Part shown: positions 1-11,644 of the stretch, one piece after another | How the letters are laid out: each line of letters starts with the position of its first letter | Numbering within the stretch: the first letter of the stretch is position 1 | Assembly: GCA_028532985.1 (NCBI GenBank) | Contig: JANCIK010000006.1 | Location: 2,728,001 to 2,792,000, forward strand | DNA length: 64,000 bases | Source of the DNA: Stropharia rugosoannulata | Taxonomy: Eukaryota; Basidiomycota; Agaricomycetes; Agaricales; Strophariaceae | Direction of reading: 5' to 3' | The notes under the pieces: generated by a model | Database searches by the model: none | Told to the model about the DNA's origin: nothing | Seen by the model: only the letters and a program-made list of their open reading frames with translations | Position numbers and translations under genes: made by a program

Positions 1-3000
1 ATTCGACGGCGACGGGGAGCGATACTATGAAAAGGTTGTACACTCGTTCCTTCCCGCGCTCTTCTCGAAGTGGCGCGAGGCGAACACGAATCACATCGTA
101 ACAATCGTGCTCATATCGCGCGTGTTTTACGATGAGTCCGAGATTGACTACGCGGCAGGCCCGCTCCGCAGGGACGACCACGGGAACTGGTACAAGGACT
201 TCTTCAAGGTCATCACGGACCTGGAGGTCATATACGAGTGGAAGGGCACACTCGTCAGCCTGAAGAACTCATTCTGGGACTTCCAGCGCGACATCCTGCT
301 GACGCACCATTACCACCGCGCGACGCAGGCCGGCGCACAGTCGCAGGAGGTGCGCCTCGTCGGGCGGCTGTCGCACGCGCAGGACGGACCGATTCTGGAG
401 GCGCTGAACCTGGGGCTTAATCCTACGGAGACACACTATATCGACCGCTCGTTGAACCTGACTGGCGCGAGCACGCTCTTGATCTCTCCCGGGACGGGGT
501 ACTTTCGCGTATCCAAACAGCTGCTGCGACTTACAACGACGCGGATGCTCGACCAGGGATTCGTGCTCGACCTTATTCTGCTAACGAAGCAGCCGCTGCA
601 CCAGAGCCCTATCTTCAGCTTCGAGGGCGTGGACCCTGTACCCAAAGAGAAGGAAGGCGCCACGGCTGAATTTAAGGAGCCCAAGTTTGAGAACGATAGA
701 ATGGTAATGGACCCACTCATGTCTGACCCACTGTGGTCCGGGGAGGACGATTCTAAAGCTGATGCAAGACAGAAGAAGACGTTCTGGTGGGAGCCTTTCT
801 GGATATCAACGACGTTCTGGGATAAACAAATGGATTTGCCGTTCAGACAGGATAGGTAGGGCTCACCTTCGCACCTTGAGATTAATCTCACTCTACTCAG
901 GTTTCTTGCTCGCGCAAAAATACACGAGATCCAGATGCTTGGTCTGCTTGAACATGATGTCTTGTCGAGCATTGAGGTCCCTTACATGGATACATCTTCG
1001 AGTCCATCGTCTGAGCAAGGGTCCTCCGAGGGCAAGCCGGAGTCTACTATCTCTAAGCTAGAAGCTGATAAGTTCGACCTCGAAACGTTTGCCTTGTCGT
1101 TCAACTACGATACCATCCCCCTGCCCCCCGCTACCGAAGGCAAGCCTACGCCGCAGCCTACCCGGCCCCCAAATGAGAAACGGAACTCACACAGACAGTC
1201 TCTCATCGGTTCTGGGAAAATAAGCACTATCGAAGAGAGCCCCAAGCCGCAGATCCAGAAGGAGTTGCCCCCGGAGGGATCAACGACCATTACCTCCCCC
1301 GTCAAGCGCAGCGCTTCCCCTTCGCAGTTGTCAGTTCGGTCAGAGGCAAGGTCTGAGCGGTCGACATCATCGCGAGGGTTGTCGCGGACAGCTAACAGCA
1401 ATGTTTCTAAATCATCCCTCGCGTCCAAGTTGGGTGCGCCGGCGTGGCTTTTCAATCCCTTCAGGAGTCAGCCAAGTGAGCCGCAGACGACGCAAGTGTC
1501 AGCATCGGGGTCGCCCAGCGCCCACAGTGAGAAATCCCAGAAGAGCCTTGCACAGGCTATGCCTTCCAACCCGATTACGATGCCGGGCGTGTCGAAGCCT
1601 TCGCATCAACCTAGCAGTCATACTATCCAGCCTGTGACAATTAAAGGCAAGGCAGCACCCCCTGCTCCCCGCTCAAGTCTCAGTCGGACGTTGGAGGACG
1701 AGACGCTGATGTATAAGTCTTCCTATATTCGCCGCTCGCCTATAAACACGCCTCCGCGCGACGACCATATGGCGAGCAAGCGGCGTAGCGGCGGGAGCAG
1801 CCTGGCGCATTCTTTTCCGTCGTCATACTCTCCCGTATCAGTGGTCAACCCCACCCGCCCGCAGGGTAAAGTCTCATACTCGCAGGCGTCGCTAGCGCGC
1901 CGCTGGCAGCACACATACCCCCAGCCCGTTTACAAGCACGAACTCAAGTGGAAGTCCATAGTCACGCCCGCCTGCCTACCGCTGACTGTTGAACACTTCC
2001 CGTCGAGCGCAGAGCTCGAGTCATCGTATGATATATTTTCGTATGAGTTTATCGTCGACCCGGGTGATATGCGTTCGTTCCTCGTTAAGCCACCGGTAGG
2101 GCACGGCTCGCCAGAGGAGATACGCCGCGCGAGGGCATTGGTCGTCATGCGCGGTATGGCGGCCGTGCGCCTCGCGCAGGGCTTCCAGTTTATCCTACGT
2201 CCGTCGAAATCGCGCTCGGAGGAAGATAAAGCGGGGTTCCGACGCCCAACGTCATTTGTCGGCAGTGAAGAGCTGGACGCGTGGCCCAGGGGCGCGGCGG
2301 AGGTACTCACTCAGAACACAGACCCTGTGTATCTCAGCATGACGAATGAGATTCATCGGATCTCGTATACCGGGGATGCGATCCAGGTGCGGAGGTATGT
2401 GAGGAGGATTGCTCCGTCGCGAGCGTTTGACTATCAGTGCTTGATTTGGCCTAAACTCGGAGGTGAGGGATTGTCCTTGATTCTATGAACGGGTTCTGAT
2501 TCGTGGAGGTAGGTGGTTACACTGAGCATTCGACAGTGTTCAAGTCCCATGGACTGGAAGACTATGGGTGGAATCAGTATGTACCGACTACCGTCTCATC
2601 AAACACGTCTGACTTTACTTTTTGAAAATTTAGTCTCGACATCATGCTCGTCGCTGGTCATGAGGACAACTTCAGTGAATCACTGAGATATTGGCGTACG
2701 CGGTTCATTGTCATACCCACCGCGGAGCGGCCCCATGTCACCACCGCGCCATCTGGGGAAAAACTGAACGACGAAGAAGCGCGCATCCTCGGGATCGAAA
2801 AACTGGCGGAGCAGTTTACCAAGCTCAGGTGGCAGCCTCCAGATGACAAAAACACGTACGCGCCCGTGCGCTTCTTGCCCACTACGCTCGACCCGGTTTT
2901 GTCTGTCCTCAACGAGACACTTATGGAGCAGCTTGAACAGATACATGCGCAGGGCCCTCTGCGCAAGAAGATACGAAGCGAAAGAGAGATCAGCGAGATG

Positions 3001-4243
3001 TCGCTCAGTGCGATTGCCAAGGCCATGCGCGAGGAGGACGGCGTTCCGATCAGCGTGTACCAGTGGCACAGAACACAGTATCCTGATTCGTTTGTGGGGT
3101 ACGATTTCGTGTCATGGCTCATCCGCGAATTCCGCGATGTCTCAACGAGGGCGGAGGGCGCCGAATGGGGCGCGCGCTTGTACGAGCAGGGTCTGTTTGA
3201 ACACTGTAGAGGGACTCACAAGTTCCTTGACGGGTAAGTAGTTCCACTCTTGCTTGAGATACGTTAATGCTGATGGGAGGCAGGCATTATATCTATCGCT
3301 TGAGGGGCGAGTACTCCATTCACGTCACACCTAAAAACTGGTTTAGGCGGTATGCAGAGGATGGCACGATACGCAATGCATACCAGTCCATCACTCCTTC
3401 GAAGGCCCCAGCTAAGACCATACCTTCGAGTAAGAAGGCCAAGACACAGCACCTCCTGAGTCAAACCATGGTCATCGACATTGATCCACATAAGGTGTGA
3501 ACTTAAGATGTATCTATGACACATCACTGACGGGCGAGAATAATTCATAGCGGAGCGACCAGGCTGAATCGGTTGTGCTTCACCACGATATAATCCATAA
3601 CCCCGCAACTGTTTTCCATTTTGAACTGCAGTGGATTGGCACCACTGCTCGATGTATCGAGGACCAGCTGCGGACATGGAGTCGGACCATTGAACGCTAC
3701 GGCCTCAGGCTGGTAGAAGCATACGTCACTCAGATTTCAGACATTCGTGAGCGCAACGCCTTCCAGTCGTGCTATCCGATGAGGCTCGCACTGGAGCCGC
3801 CAGTGATCCCGGACTTGGATAAGCGCATACCAGAGAGCACTCAGTCGGCTAAATACTTTGAATATGCACTGCTGAACAAATTCGGCTTTATCCTGGACGT
3901 CGAGGCCGCTGACCTGTATCCCGAGCAGGTCGACGTTAAGTACTCGTACCGCCGGTCGCCTTACAAATATTCCCAGTTCGTGCACCGGTCTGGGGTTGCG
4001 TTTATTCAGGTTATAGGCGGCAAAGAGGGCTTCTTGTTCCTCACAAACCGGCTGATGGGCTCTGGGCGGATGGGTTCAGCGAAGAAGAACCATTTGCCGG
4101 CTGTCACTGCGGAGGACATCCGGCAGGAGATGGACAGGTTCTGCAAGGACGAATTAAAACTGCAAAGGTTCTACGACGAGCAAGTCGCCGAGCTGCCGCC
4201 TGCCCCGCATGTTGCAGAGGAGCCACCGCCTCTTCTGATCTAG
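1..4243 (+). CDS. IML1: Iml1/DEPDC5 homologue, SEACIT (GATOR1) subunit, 5' end outside window
   Basis: Iml1 is the subunit of the vacuole-associated SEACIT/GATOR1 complex that provides GAP activity against the Gtr/Rag GTPases and so restrains TORC1 when amino acids are scarce. The window opens in frame inside the conserved N-terminal Iml1 domain. An intron at about 855-900 joins to an exon reading EIQMLGLLEHDVL. A long Ser/Pro-rich, probably disordered stretch follows (about 1,000-1,900), then more conserved sequence. A DEP domain lies around 3,040-3,320 (VGYDFVSWLIREF, then YEQGLFEH); its last strand (YIYRLRGEY) sits in the next exon after a GTAAGT donor. The C-terminal domain spans about 3,570-4,230 and ends at TAG 4,241-4,243. 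Several introns are about 50 bases. The start codon is not in the window. Identity rests on domain order and the DEP sequence; I am confident of the family. Confidence 0.93.
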
Positions 4244-4317
4244 TATGTAATTTGGTTATGTGTAAGATAGAGTGGAGGTAGATTATACAGCGTGCTACTT
4301 TTCAGTTCGTGGAGACG

Positions 4318-5077
4318 CTATGACACTTCATGGCGGCCGATGATGATGTCGCGTCCGTTTGACCGCACCGACCTGCGGTTAACGTCCCGGGGTAGAGGTT
4401 TGCGCATATCTGGGTCGTCGTCAGCATCAGCTGGACTACATTAAATAAAGGAAAATACGAACCAAACGCGTCCTCTTCGTCTTTACCGCCCTTCCCTACA
4501 CCCAGCGACCCATAATACTCTCTCACCCGTCGGTATACACTGTACCCTAGCTTCTCATACATGTCAATGGCGATTATATTGGCACACCGGACGTATAGAT
4601 CGACAAAGAAGCCCTTGTAGATCTCTTCTGAGACCATCTCGAGGAGCGACATCATTTTACGAGCCAGAGAAAGACGGCGGTACTCTGGAGCGACAGTGAT
4701 AGCTGTGACGTGGCCGTGCCATTCGATGCCCTGGCCCTCTGCTTTTCCTAGGACTAAGGCACAGTTAACGGAGGCGGCTAGAAGAGAAAACAAGCAGTAC
4801 CGTAGCCCATCATGCGTCCGCTGGGCGCCTCCTGGACGCAGCATAGATCGGGCCAGCGCGACAGATAGCTGAGATAAAAGCCAATACCATACTACCAAAT
4901 AGTTTCAGCAGGTCATAAGCGCCAGGAGGGATATAGTTATAGTTACAGTTTCTGTCCATATGTCTAAGTTGCTGGGGGTAGGGCTGGTGAGCAGGACTTT
5001 ATGAAGTGAAATTGGGGTGCATACATATTATTGAATTTGAACATGTCAGAGGCTTTGAAGGGGCGTAGGATACTCAT
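4318..5077 (-). CDS. NAA20: Catalytic subunit of N-terminal acetyltransferase B (Naa20/Nat3)
   Basis: Transfers acetyl from acetyl-CoA to the N-terminus of nascent proteins beginning Met-Asp/Glu/Asn/Gln, on the ribosome, together with an Naa25/Mdm20 partner. The start at 5,077 gives MSILRPFKASDMFKFNN, a typical Naa20 beginning. Later exons read YLSRWPDLCCVQEAPSG, then the GNAT core: WHGHVTAITVAPEYRRLSLA (acetyl-CoA-binding motif A) and GFFVDLYVRCAN followed by MYEKLGYSVYRRVREYY. A final intron gives DMRKPLPRD and the C-terminus HEVS, stop at 4,318-4,320. Without that splice the frame runs into unrelated residues, so the intron is needed. Length of about 175-180 residues fits the family. The gene is divergent from the SAC3-domain gene, with 245 bases between the start codons. 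Confidence 0.95.
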
Positions 5078-5322
5078 TTCGGGCACGCCTGGGCTGGTTG
5101 TAGGAGGTGAGGATGGGGCGGAGGATGGCAGCTGGCCTCGCGTTGTGGGCGGACCGCGCTCTGATCGCATGCCGAGCCGTTCCGCTAGTCTCTGTAAAAA
5201 CTCCGCTCCTTAGCAGCACAGAGAGCATTGCCCTCTGCCACATACAGCAGACATCACTAACTACTGCCTTGTCCTCTGATCTATACTACTCCCACACTAT
5301 CTGCTAATCTTCTACATATCTC

Positions 5323-7121
5323 AATGTCGTCTGAGTCGTGGCCTCCGAACTTGAAGTTCGTATTCAATCCTCACCTCACCTATCTGTCGGTCTGCAGCTG
5401 ACCGGGGTGCATGCTGATAGGGATTGGGTAGCAAAGTGCCTAGGGCAAATAACAGAGTTGAACAGGGCTGAAGTACAAGCAGAATTAAAACAGGTAATTG
5501 GTGAAGCTTTTGCGGCTCATACACTATGGACAACGGACTGGGCGGGGGTGCAACTGAAAAGGTGTCGTCTACTGATTTAATCCCATCTTCCCTGTCTTTC
5601 TGCTGAGATGTTGGGGCTCGAAGTCTCATGCCAAAGCCAGCGCCAGTATTCAACAGCTTGAAGCGCAAGAGGTTTGCTAACTTCTTGGTCGAGTCGGCAG
5701 CGGCCATGTTGACAACGTGTATTTAGCCTGGAAGTTCCGACGCTGAACACCAAAAAGGCCAAGAAAGCGGCCCTCAAGAACGCTGCGTCAACAACAACGA
5801 CGACGACATACGGCTCCGATTTCAACGATCAGGCGGCCCTCAACCGGAGGGCTCAGCGGTTTCAGCGTGAGCATGAGCTGGAGAGATCAAAACATGTGCG
5901 GAATGGGCAAGCCTCAAAACCGAGTTATTATGAGACTGCATTGGCTGCTTCCAGGTCAGGAACACATACATCAAGTACACCCGATGAGCCTGAAGGCGAT
6001 CCGGTGAGTACTGGTCTTAATCAGTTGCCATTTCTCTGATCGCAGGCCCCAGAATGTCATTGATTGGGATCGTTATACAATTGTTGGAACGTCCCAGGAA
6101 ATATTCAAAGACTATCTACGACTAACAAGTGAGCCTAAGCCTGAAACGATTCGTCCCTATGCTGTTCTTCAGAAATCACTCGAAGAACTCAAGGAGAGAT
6201 GGAAAAAGGGCCCCAAGCCTACATATGCATGGATCTGCAATCAGTTCAAGAGCCTGCGGCAAGATCTAACAGTGCGTTCCAGTTATGAGTAGCGCTACTT
6301 CTTGACGCATCTGCTGTCTGGTTCTCAGGTGCAGCGGATCAAAAATGAGTTTACGGTACGAGTATACGAAATCCACGCTCGGATAGCACTGGAGTGTGTA
6401 CGTGGTTCTTTTACCCGTGGTCACGGGCCAAGCTAACTCGTTCTTGTCCTCAAAGAGCGATATGGTTGAATACAACCAATGTCAAGCAACTCTTAAGACA
6501 TTATACGACCTGGGGATACCCGGGAGTGTCGAGGAGTTTACTGCCTATCGCATTCTCATGCTCCTGCATGGCCGAAATAGAAGCGGCAAGTGGCTGACTG
6601 TTGCTTGGTGTACTTGCCGCTGATGATGCTTTTTGCAGAGTTAAATCTTTTTGTAGGTCAACTAACACCCCGACAGAAAGCAAATAAAGCGGTACAACAT
6701 GCATTCGAGGTGCAGCGCGCACAGGCTATGGGCAATTATGTCCGGTTTTGCGAACTGTACAACGACGCCCCATTCATGGGTGCATATATCATGGATCATT
6801 TCATTGACCGTGAAAGGATAAAAGCGCTCATGGTCATCACCAAAGCGTATGCACATTCCCTTCCCGTCCTCCGTCCTGTATCTTACCCTATGATCACCTT
6901 GTAGTTACCACAGGATAAACCTCGAATACCTGAAAAAGACTCTTGGCTTCGACACGCTGGATGATGCACGGTCATTCCTTGCAGATCATCAAATCAATAC
7001 GTTCATAAATCCTAACAGCCCAGACTCGGAAAAGATCCTCGACTGCAAGCCCGCCATCCCGGAAATCAGCAAAGTGTTCGACGAAAAGTATCGCAAGATC
7101 ACGATCAAGGGTGCAATATAG
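5323..7121 (+). CDS. THP3: SAC3/GANP-domain protein, Thp3/LENG8 homologue
   Basis: Thp3/LENG8 proteins are PCI-like SAC3/GANP proteins linked to transcription elongation, mRNA maturation and export (yeast Thp3 works with Csn12). ATG 5,323 gives MSSESWPPNLK; an intron joins to DWVAKCLGQITELNRAE. The N-terminal half is basic and poorly conserved (KKAKKAALKNAAS, a Thr run, then RRAQRFQREHELE). The SAC3 domain starts near 6,060 with NVIDWDRYTIVGTSQ, continues with YAWICNQFKSLRQDLTVQ and VRVYEIHARIALE, and runs to the winged-helix-like C-terminus (EYLKKTLGFDTLDDARSF, stop TAG 7,119-7,121). At least seven short introns are inferred. The SAC3 signature order is clear; the choice of Thp3/LENG8 over other SAC3 paralogues rests on the N-terminal lead-in and overall length. 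Confidence 0.87.
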
Positions 7122-7439
7122 GTTTTACTCTGGTTCATTTTTTATTTTATCGACCCTTTTCACTACTCTATTTCGAACGGGGCGTGGATGTCGACGCTGC
7201 GTTTCCGTGTAGGCGAATGGCGCATTCCCGGGGACATGTTCGTCAGTTGCTTATTGTTAAAGGATGGATGAGGCGCCGGGATTACTAAATGTGTATCTTA
7301 TACTTTGTTCTGGAAATATATATTCTTCTACCCATGACTTTGAGCAATGCAATGGATTATGCCTTTCACCATGTCCACCAATGGTTCATAAAATAGGTAC
7401 ATTACAATAAGATAATCTACATTTCAAATTATTGATGAA
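7122..7439. other. Convergent intergenic spacer, no gene seen
   Basis: 318 bases between the 3' ends of the SAC3-domain gene and SEN2. It is AT-rich with T-runs just after the first stop codon and probably holds both 3' UTRs and polyadenylation signals. No open frame with family resemblance was seen. Confidence 0.6.
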
Positions 7440-8903
7440 TCAATCACGCATACGCGCTGGTATGAATCGTCGAACAATGACCTCGCGGACTGAATAATGA
7501 GCTAGGCATGTAGGGGATTGCAGAATTTCTAGTGACAGCCGCGATCTCGCAGGAATGGTGACATATACCAGGACAAGTGTCTAGTACAGTAAGGTCAGCA
7601 GTCGGTCACAAGACGGATAAGGACGGCAAAAGACGAGTCACCTTTTGGACTTGTGAGTTGACACGGTTGATGGTGCTTAGCCAGGCCCAGCTAAATGGCG
7701 AGGAATTGGGGAGATCGATTGACGAGGATTTTTGGTCTTCAGGGTCTTCATATACAGGGCAGACGACGAGAGCGAGCCTGGAAGAGAAGTAATTGTTAAG
7801 CAGTATTTTGAGAGGTAAATCAGAAATACGAACTCTGCATGGGTGAACACAGGACCCCGTTTGTAGAGAAGGTAGTCTACGCAGAACTTGATTCCGCTTT
7901 TCACTACCCAGCCTAACGATCGATAATGGTGGTAAACGACGTAATTGATTAGGAAGGGGTTGTCGAACTGCAGTTGCTCAGACGGGGTGGTGGGGATAGG
8001 AATTTTAGGGGGTATTTCAACGGATTGGAAAGTAAACCAAATGTCTTTCAGGGACATAGGCTGCATCTACCAGAGGACATTAATGAATATTCTGAAAGGA
8101 AAGGACATACGTGAATGACTCACTGTGCGAGAATCGAGGATAGTTAGACAGTCGAGATTCCACAGGAGAAAGAATGCCTCCTGGAGGGTGAGTTGTAGAT
8201 GCTCAACATCCACCAGCGGCTCCTCGTCTTCCAGTGAACCACTCGCGTCCTCGTCCTCTGCAGTTATTGACGGCTCTGATGGCGCGAAGGCGCTCTGACT
8301 CGGGCGCCAGGTTGCAGCAGATGGGATGGCGGGGCCAGATAGAGCAGGAGCGATAACGCGTCCCTCGGTTGCAAAGATCTCCTCAGCCTCCTGTGCAACT
8401 GCCTCAATGGCAGCGGCGCGGTCAAGTTTGAACTGGCGGCGCTCTGCTCGCCGGCGGGCGGTCACTTCCTCGGACGTCAATTCTGCCAACACACCATCAC
8501 AAATCAGCCCATTTACAAAATAAAGTATGCAAGGTGCAGATATATACGCACGTTTTCCGCCGCTTTTCCTGATGTTTATTTGCCGGGCGAGCCAGCTGGG
8601 CTCACTGCGCGACAGGTCTCCCTTCCCAAAGAACCCGCGGCGCCATAGGATAAGAGAGTGGTCGGGGTTTGTGACCCATACCGAGCGCGTTATGGGGTCG
8701 AAGACGCCTTCGCAGTGCGGGTTCTCGATGCGGGTAAGCGACAGGCCTAGTAGGCCGAGGATCGAACCGATGCGACTGGGAGGGGGCTCGACGAAGAGGA
8801 GCGGGAGTGGGTAGGCATATATCCTGTTATTTTCGAAGCGTCGTCCACCGGCTTTATTCTGTCCGCCGCCGCGGGGGCGCGTGGTGGGTGTGATGAGCGA
8901 CAT
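7440..8903 (-). CDS. SEN2: tRNA-splicing endonuclease catalytic subunit Sen2
   Basis: Sen2 cuts the 5' splice site of intron-containing pre-tRNAs within the Sen2-Sen34-Sen15-Sen54 complex. Start at 8,903 (MSLITPTTRPRGGG). The N-terminal half carries NPDHSLILWRRGFFGKGDLS and, after an intron, QLTSEEVTARRRAERRQFKL, both typical of Sen2. The linker is acidic. The C-terminal nuclease domain has HHYRSLGWVVKSGIKFCVDY followed by LLYKRGPVFTHAE. The catalytic Tyr and His are 8 residues apart, as in yeast Tyr289/His297. The Lys lies in NSQVQKTLVLTYV after another intron. The protein ends RRFIPARMRD at 7,440. All three catalytic residues appear intact, so this is the active Sen2 rather than Sen54. It is divergent from the dynein gene across 247 bases. 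Confidence 0.94.
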
Positions 8904-9150
8904 AGAACGTGAGCGCGAGCGTCGATGATGACTGCATTTTCGTGCGCGCGATCAGCGAGCGCCTGCTCGTCTCGGCTGTCGCCGTCAAATGCAAGCAGCA
9001 GCAAATAAGCGCACCGCTGGACGGCACCGCCACCTGTGGACAGGTGCGCGATTCTCTTTAGCTCTTGGACGACGCGCCTGTTATCTCCAGTTAAGCTCTG
9101 CAGCTTTACTTTTTCCCAAAATCAGTTACGTCTCCCCACCCACATCCAGT

Positions 9151-11644
9151 ATGGAGAGGCGCCGCCAGGAAATCGACGCGAAGAGGGCGAAGCTCGCTGA
9201 GCTCCGCAAGGCCAGGGCGGAGAGGCAGCAGGCAGACGCTGCACGCAGGAATGTCAGCGACGTGCGTTAGTTTTTCTGCATATATGCGGCTTCTACTTAA
9301 CTTATCTTCCAGACACCCGGACCTTCGACTGCCTCTAGACGAGATGTTGACGACCTAGTGAATGCGATCATAGGCCCTCGCACTGGTGTGGATAGCGGCG
9401 ACCTCACCCCATCGTCCTCAATGCCCGGCACACCGTCCATGGGCCACACCACAAGCCTCCCAGCCCATCCGACTGCCTCCGTCTCCGGCCGTGCGAGCAG
9501 GCAGAGTGACGTCGCCGACCGCATGAGTGTCGGCCACAGCACTCTCGTAGGCTCGAGTAATTCTGCCACAGACCACGTTATGGAGCGGTAGGTCTGTCTG
9601 TCTTTTATGAGGATGGTATTGGAGGCTCATTTCTGCTCTTACGGCAGAGTGTTGGTCCCGCGGTCGTTCCCTGACCTCGTTGATATCGAGCAGGAGCTTT
9701 TTGAGCTCCCTTACAAAGTGTGACATTGTTCTATACCCTCCTAGTAATGTGGCTTATTCTCTCTGAGCTCAGGAGCGCGTCATATACAACAAGGAGGTAC
9801 AAACGACGTTCGTGGATGCGACCCCTTCCCCGGACTACGAGGAAGAGATTCGCCAACGGATCCTTCGCGAGAAAGAGGTTGAGCTCGAACGCATAAACCG
9901 TGATAAGGAGTTGGAGGAAGAAAGTATTAAACTTGACCAAGAAATAGAGCAAGAGATTCGCGGTAAGTATATCATCTCTTTATGCCGGAATACTCTTTAT
10001 AAAAATCACCATTGCTAGATTTAACCGAAGAAGAGCGCGCGAGCATCATTACTGCCCCTGAATTCCTGGAATTCGTCGAGAACTCGTCCAAGATAGTGCA
10101 GAGGGCCCTCAATGATGGATATGACTATATCCGCGATTATACACTTAATGCGGAGTCTGGAGGGTCAGTACAGCTCATTTATGTTTATTACCCTTCTAAC
10201 CTTATCATAGAGATGATTCGGAAGGGAAGCGTGTCAAACGGGTATGCGAGTTCTTTGACGAACGTTACGGCAAAAATCGGTCCATAACAGACATTGATTG
10301 GTCGCCAAAAGTATGCCTATTCAATGACTTGCGGATTCCTCTCTGCTTACATTTATGTAGTATCCGGAACTGAGTGTTGCGTCATATAATAAGAACCCAG
10401 CAGCTCTTAATGAACCAGACGGTATCGTGGCCGTCTGGAACTTGCATATGCTGGAACGTCCGGAGTTTGTTTTCCACTCGCAGGTGAGATTTTCTGAAGC
10501 TTGTACATGGATGTTGTGTTGATCGTACACGCAAAGTCCGATGTTCTATCTGTCACTTTCTCGCCGTTCCATTCAAATTTGATTTTCGGAGGAACGTATT
10601 CTGGCCAAATTTTGCTCTGGGATACGCGGTCGAAGCACCTGCCTGTTTTGAAAACACCCTTATCTGCGGCTGGGCATACACATCCAGTATATGCTATGCA
10701 GATGGTGGGTACGCAGAATGCGCATAATTTGATAACTAGCAGTACGGACGGTACAGTATGCAGTTGGCTGGTGGACATGCTTGCACAACCACAGGTAAGT
10801 TTTTGTGGCATAAGTATTATTTATCTTATTCCTCATGTTGCTTGTAGGAAACTCTGGAATTAGTACATGCGGGACATAACAAGACCGGAGAAGTTGCCAT
10901 TACAACGCTCGACTTTCCCGATAATGAAACCACTGCCTTCTGGGTCGGGACAGAAGAGGGCAACGTCTATCAAGCAAACAGATATGACCGTGCTGGAGCG
11001 AAGGCGGGACTCAACCAATACGACGTGTACAAAGGTCATGCAGGCCCTGTTATGGGACTGCACTTCCACCCTCTGGTTGGACCTGTCGATTTCTCCGATC
11101 TCTTCCTCACAAGCTCGGTGGATTGGACCGTCAAGCTCTGGCGTGCACGCAGCCTCGCGAAGCCGTCGACGCAAACTCACTCGGTGCACCCTCTGTACTC
11201 CTTCGACGAGGCAGACGACTACGTATACGATGTGAAATGGCACCCTGCGCACCCTGCCCTGTTCGGTGCCGTGGACGGATCCGGCAGGTTCGACCTGTGG
11301 AACTTGAATACGGACACAGAGGTGCGTACATAATTGTCTGACTCTCACTTATCAGGGGCCGCTGCTAAAGATTGCATTGCGCCCGTACACAGGTACCAGT
11401 CGTCTCGACGGTCGTCGGCTCAGGTCGCGCACTTAACAAGCTGCAGTGGGATCGCAAGGACGGGCGGCGCGCGGCGGTCGGCGGTAGCGACGGACGTTTG
11501 TACATCTACGATATTGGTGATATGGCGCTGCCGCGCGAGTCCGAGTGGACGGACATGCAAAAGACGGTGGCGACGCTCACCGGGAGCGGCCAGACGAACG
11601 GTGTGGCAGACCCGGATCCTGCGCGCATCGTCGCTGGGCGGTGA
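9151..11644 (+). CDS. Cytoplasmic dynein 1 intermediate chain
   Basis: Scaffold subunit of cytoplasmic dynein 1; its N-terminus binds dynactin p150/NudE and light chains, and its WD40 propeller binds the heavy chain. ATG 9,151 gives [20 protein letters not shown], the conserved charged helix of the family. It is followed by a Ser/Thr-rich linker with light-chain-binding potential. A second charged coiled-coil segment lies near 9,810-9,960. WD repeats run from about 10,330 to 11,530: [90 protein letters not shown] and [13 protein letters not shown]. Exons are separated by short introns; the stop is TGA 11,642-11,644. The ortholog is called NUDI or Ic1 in various fungi, so no symbol is given. 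Confidence 0.95.
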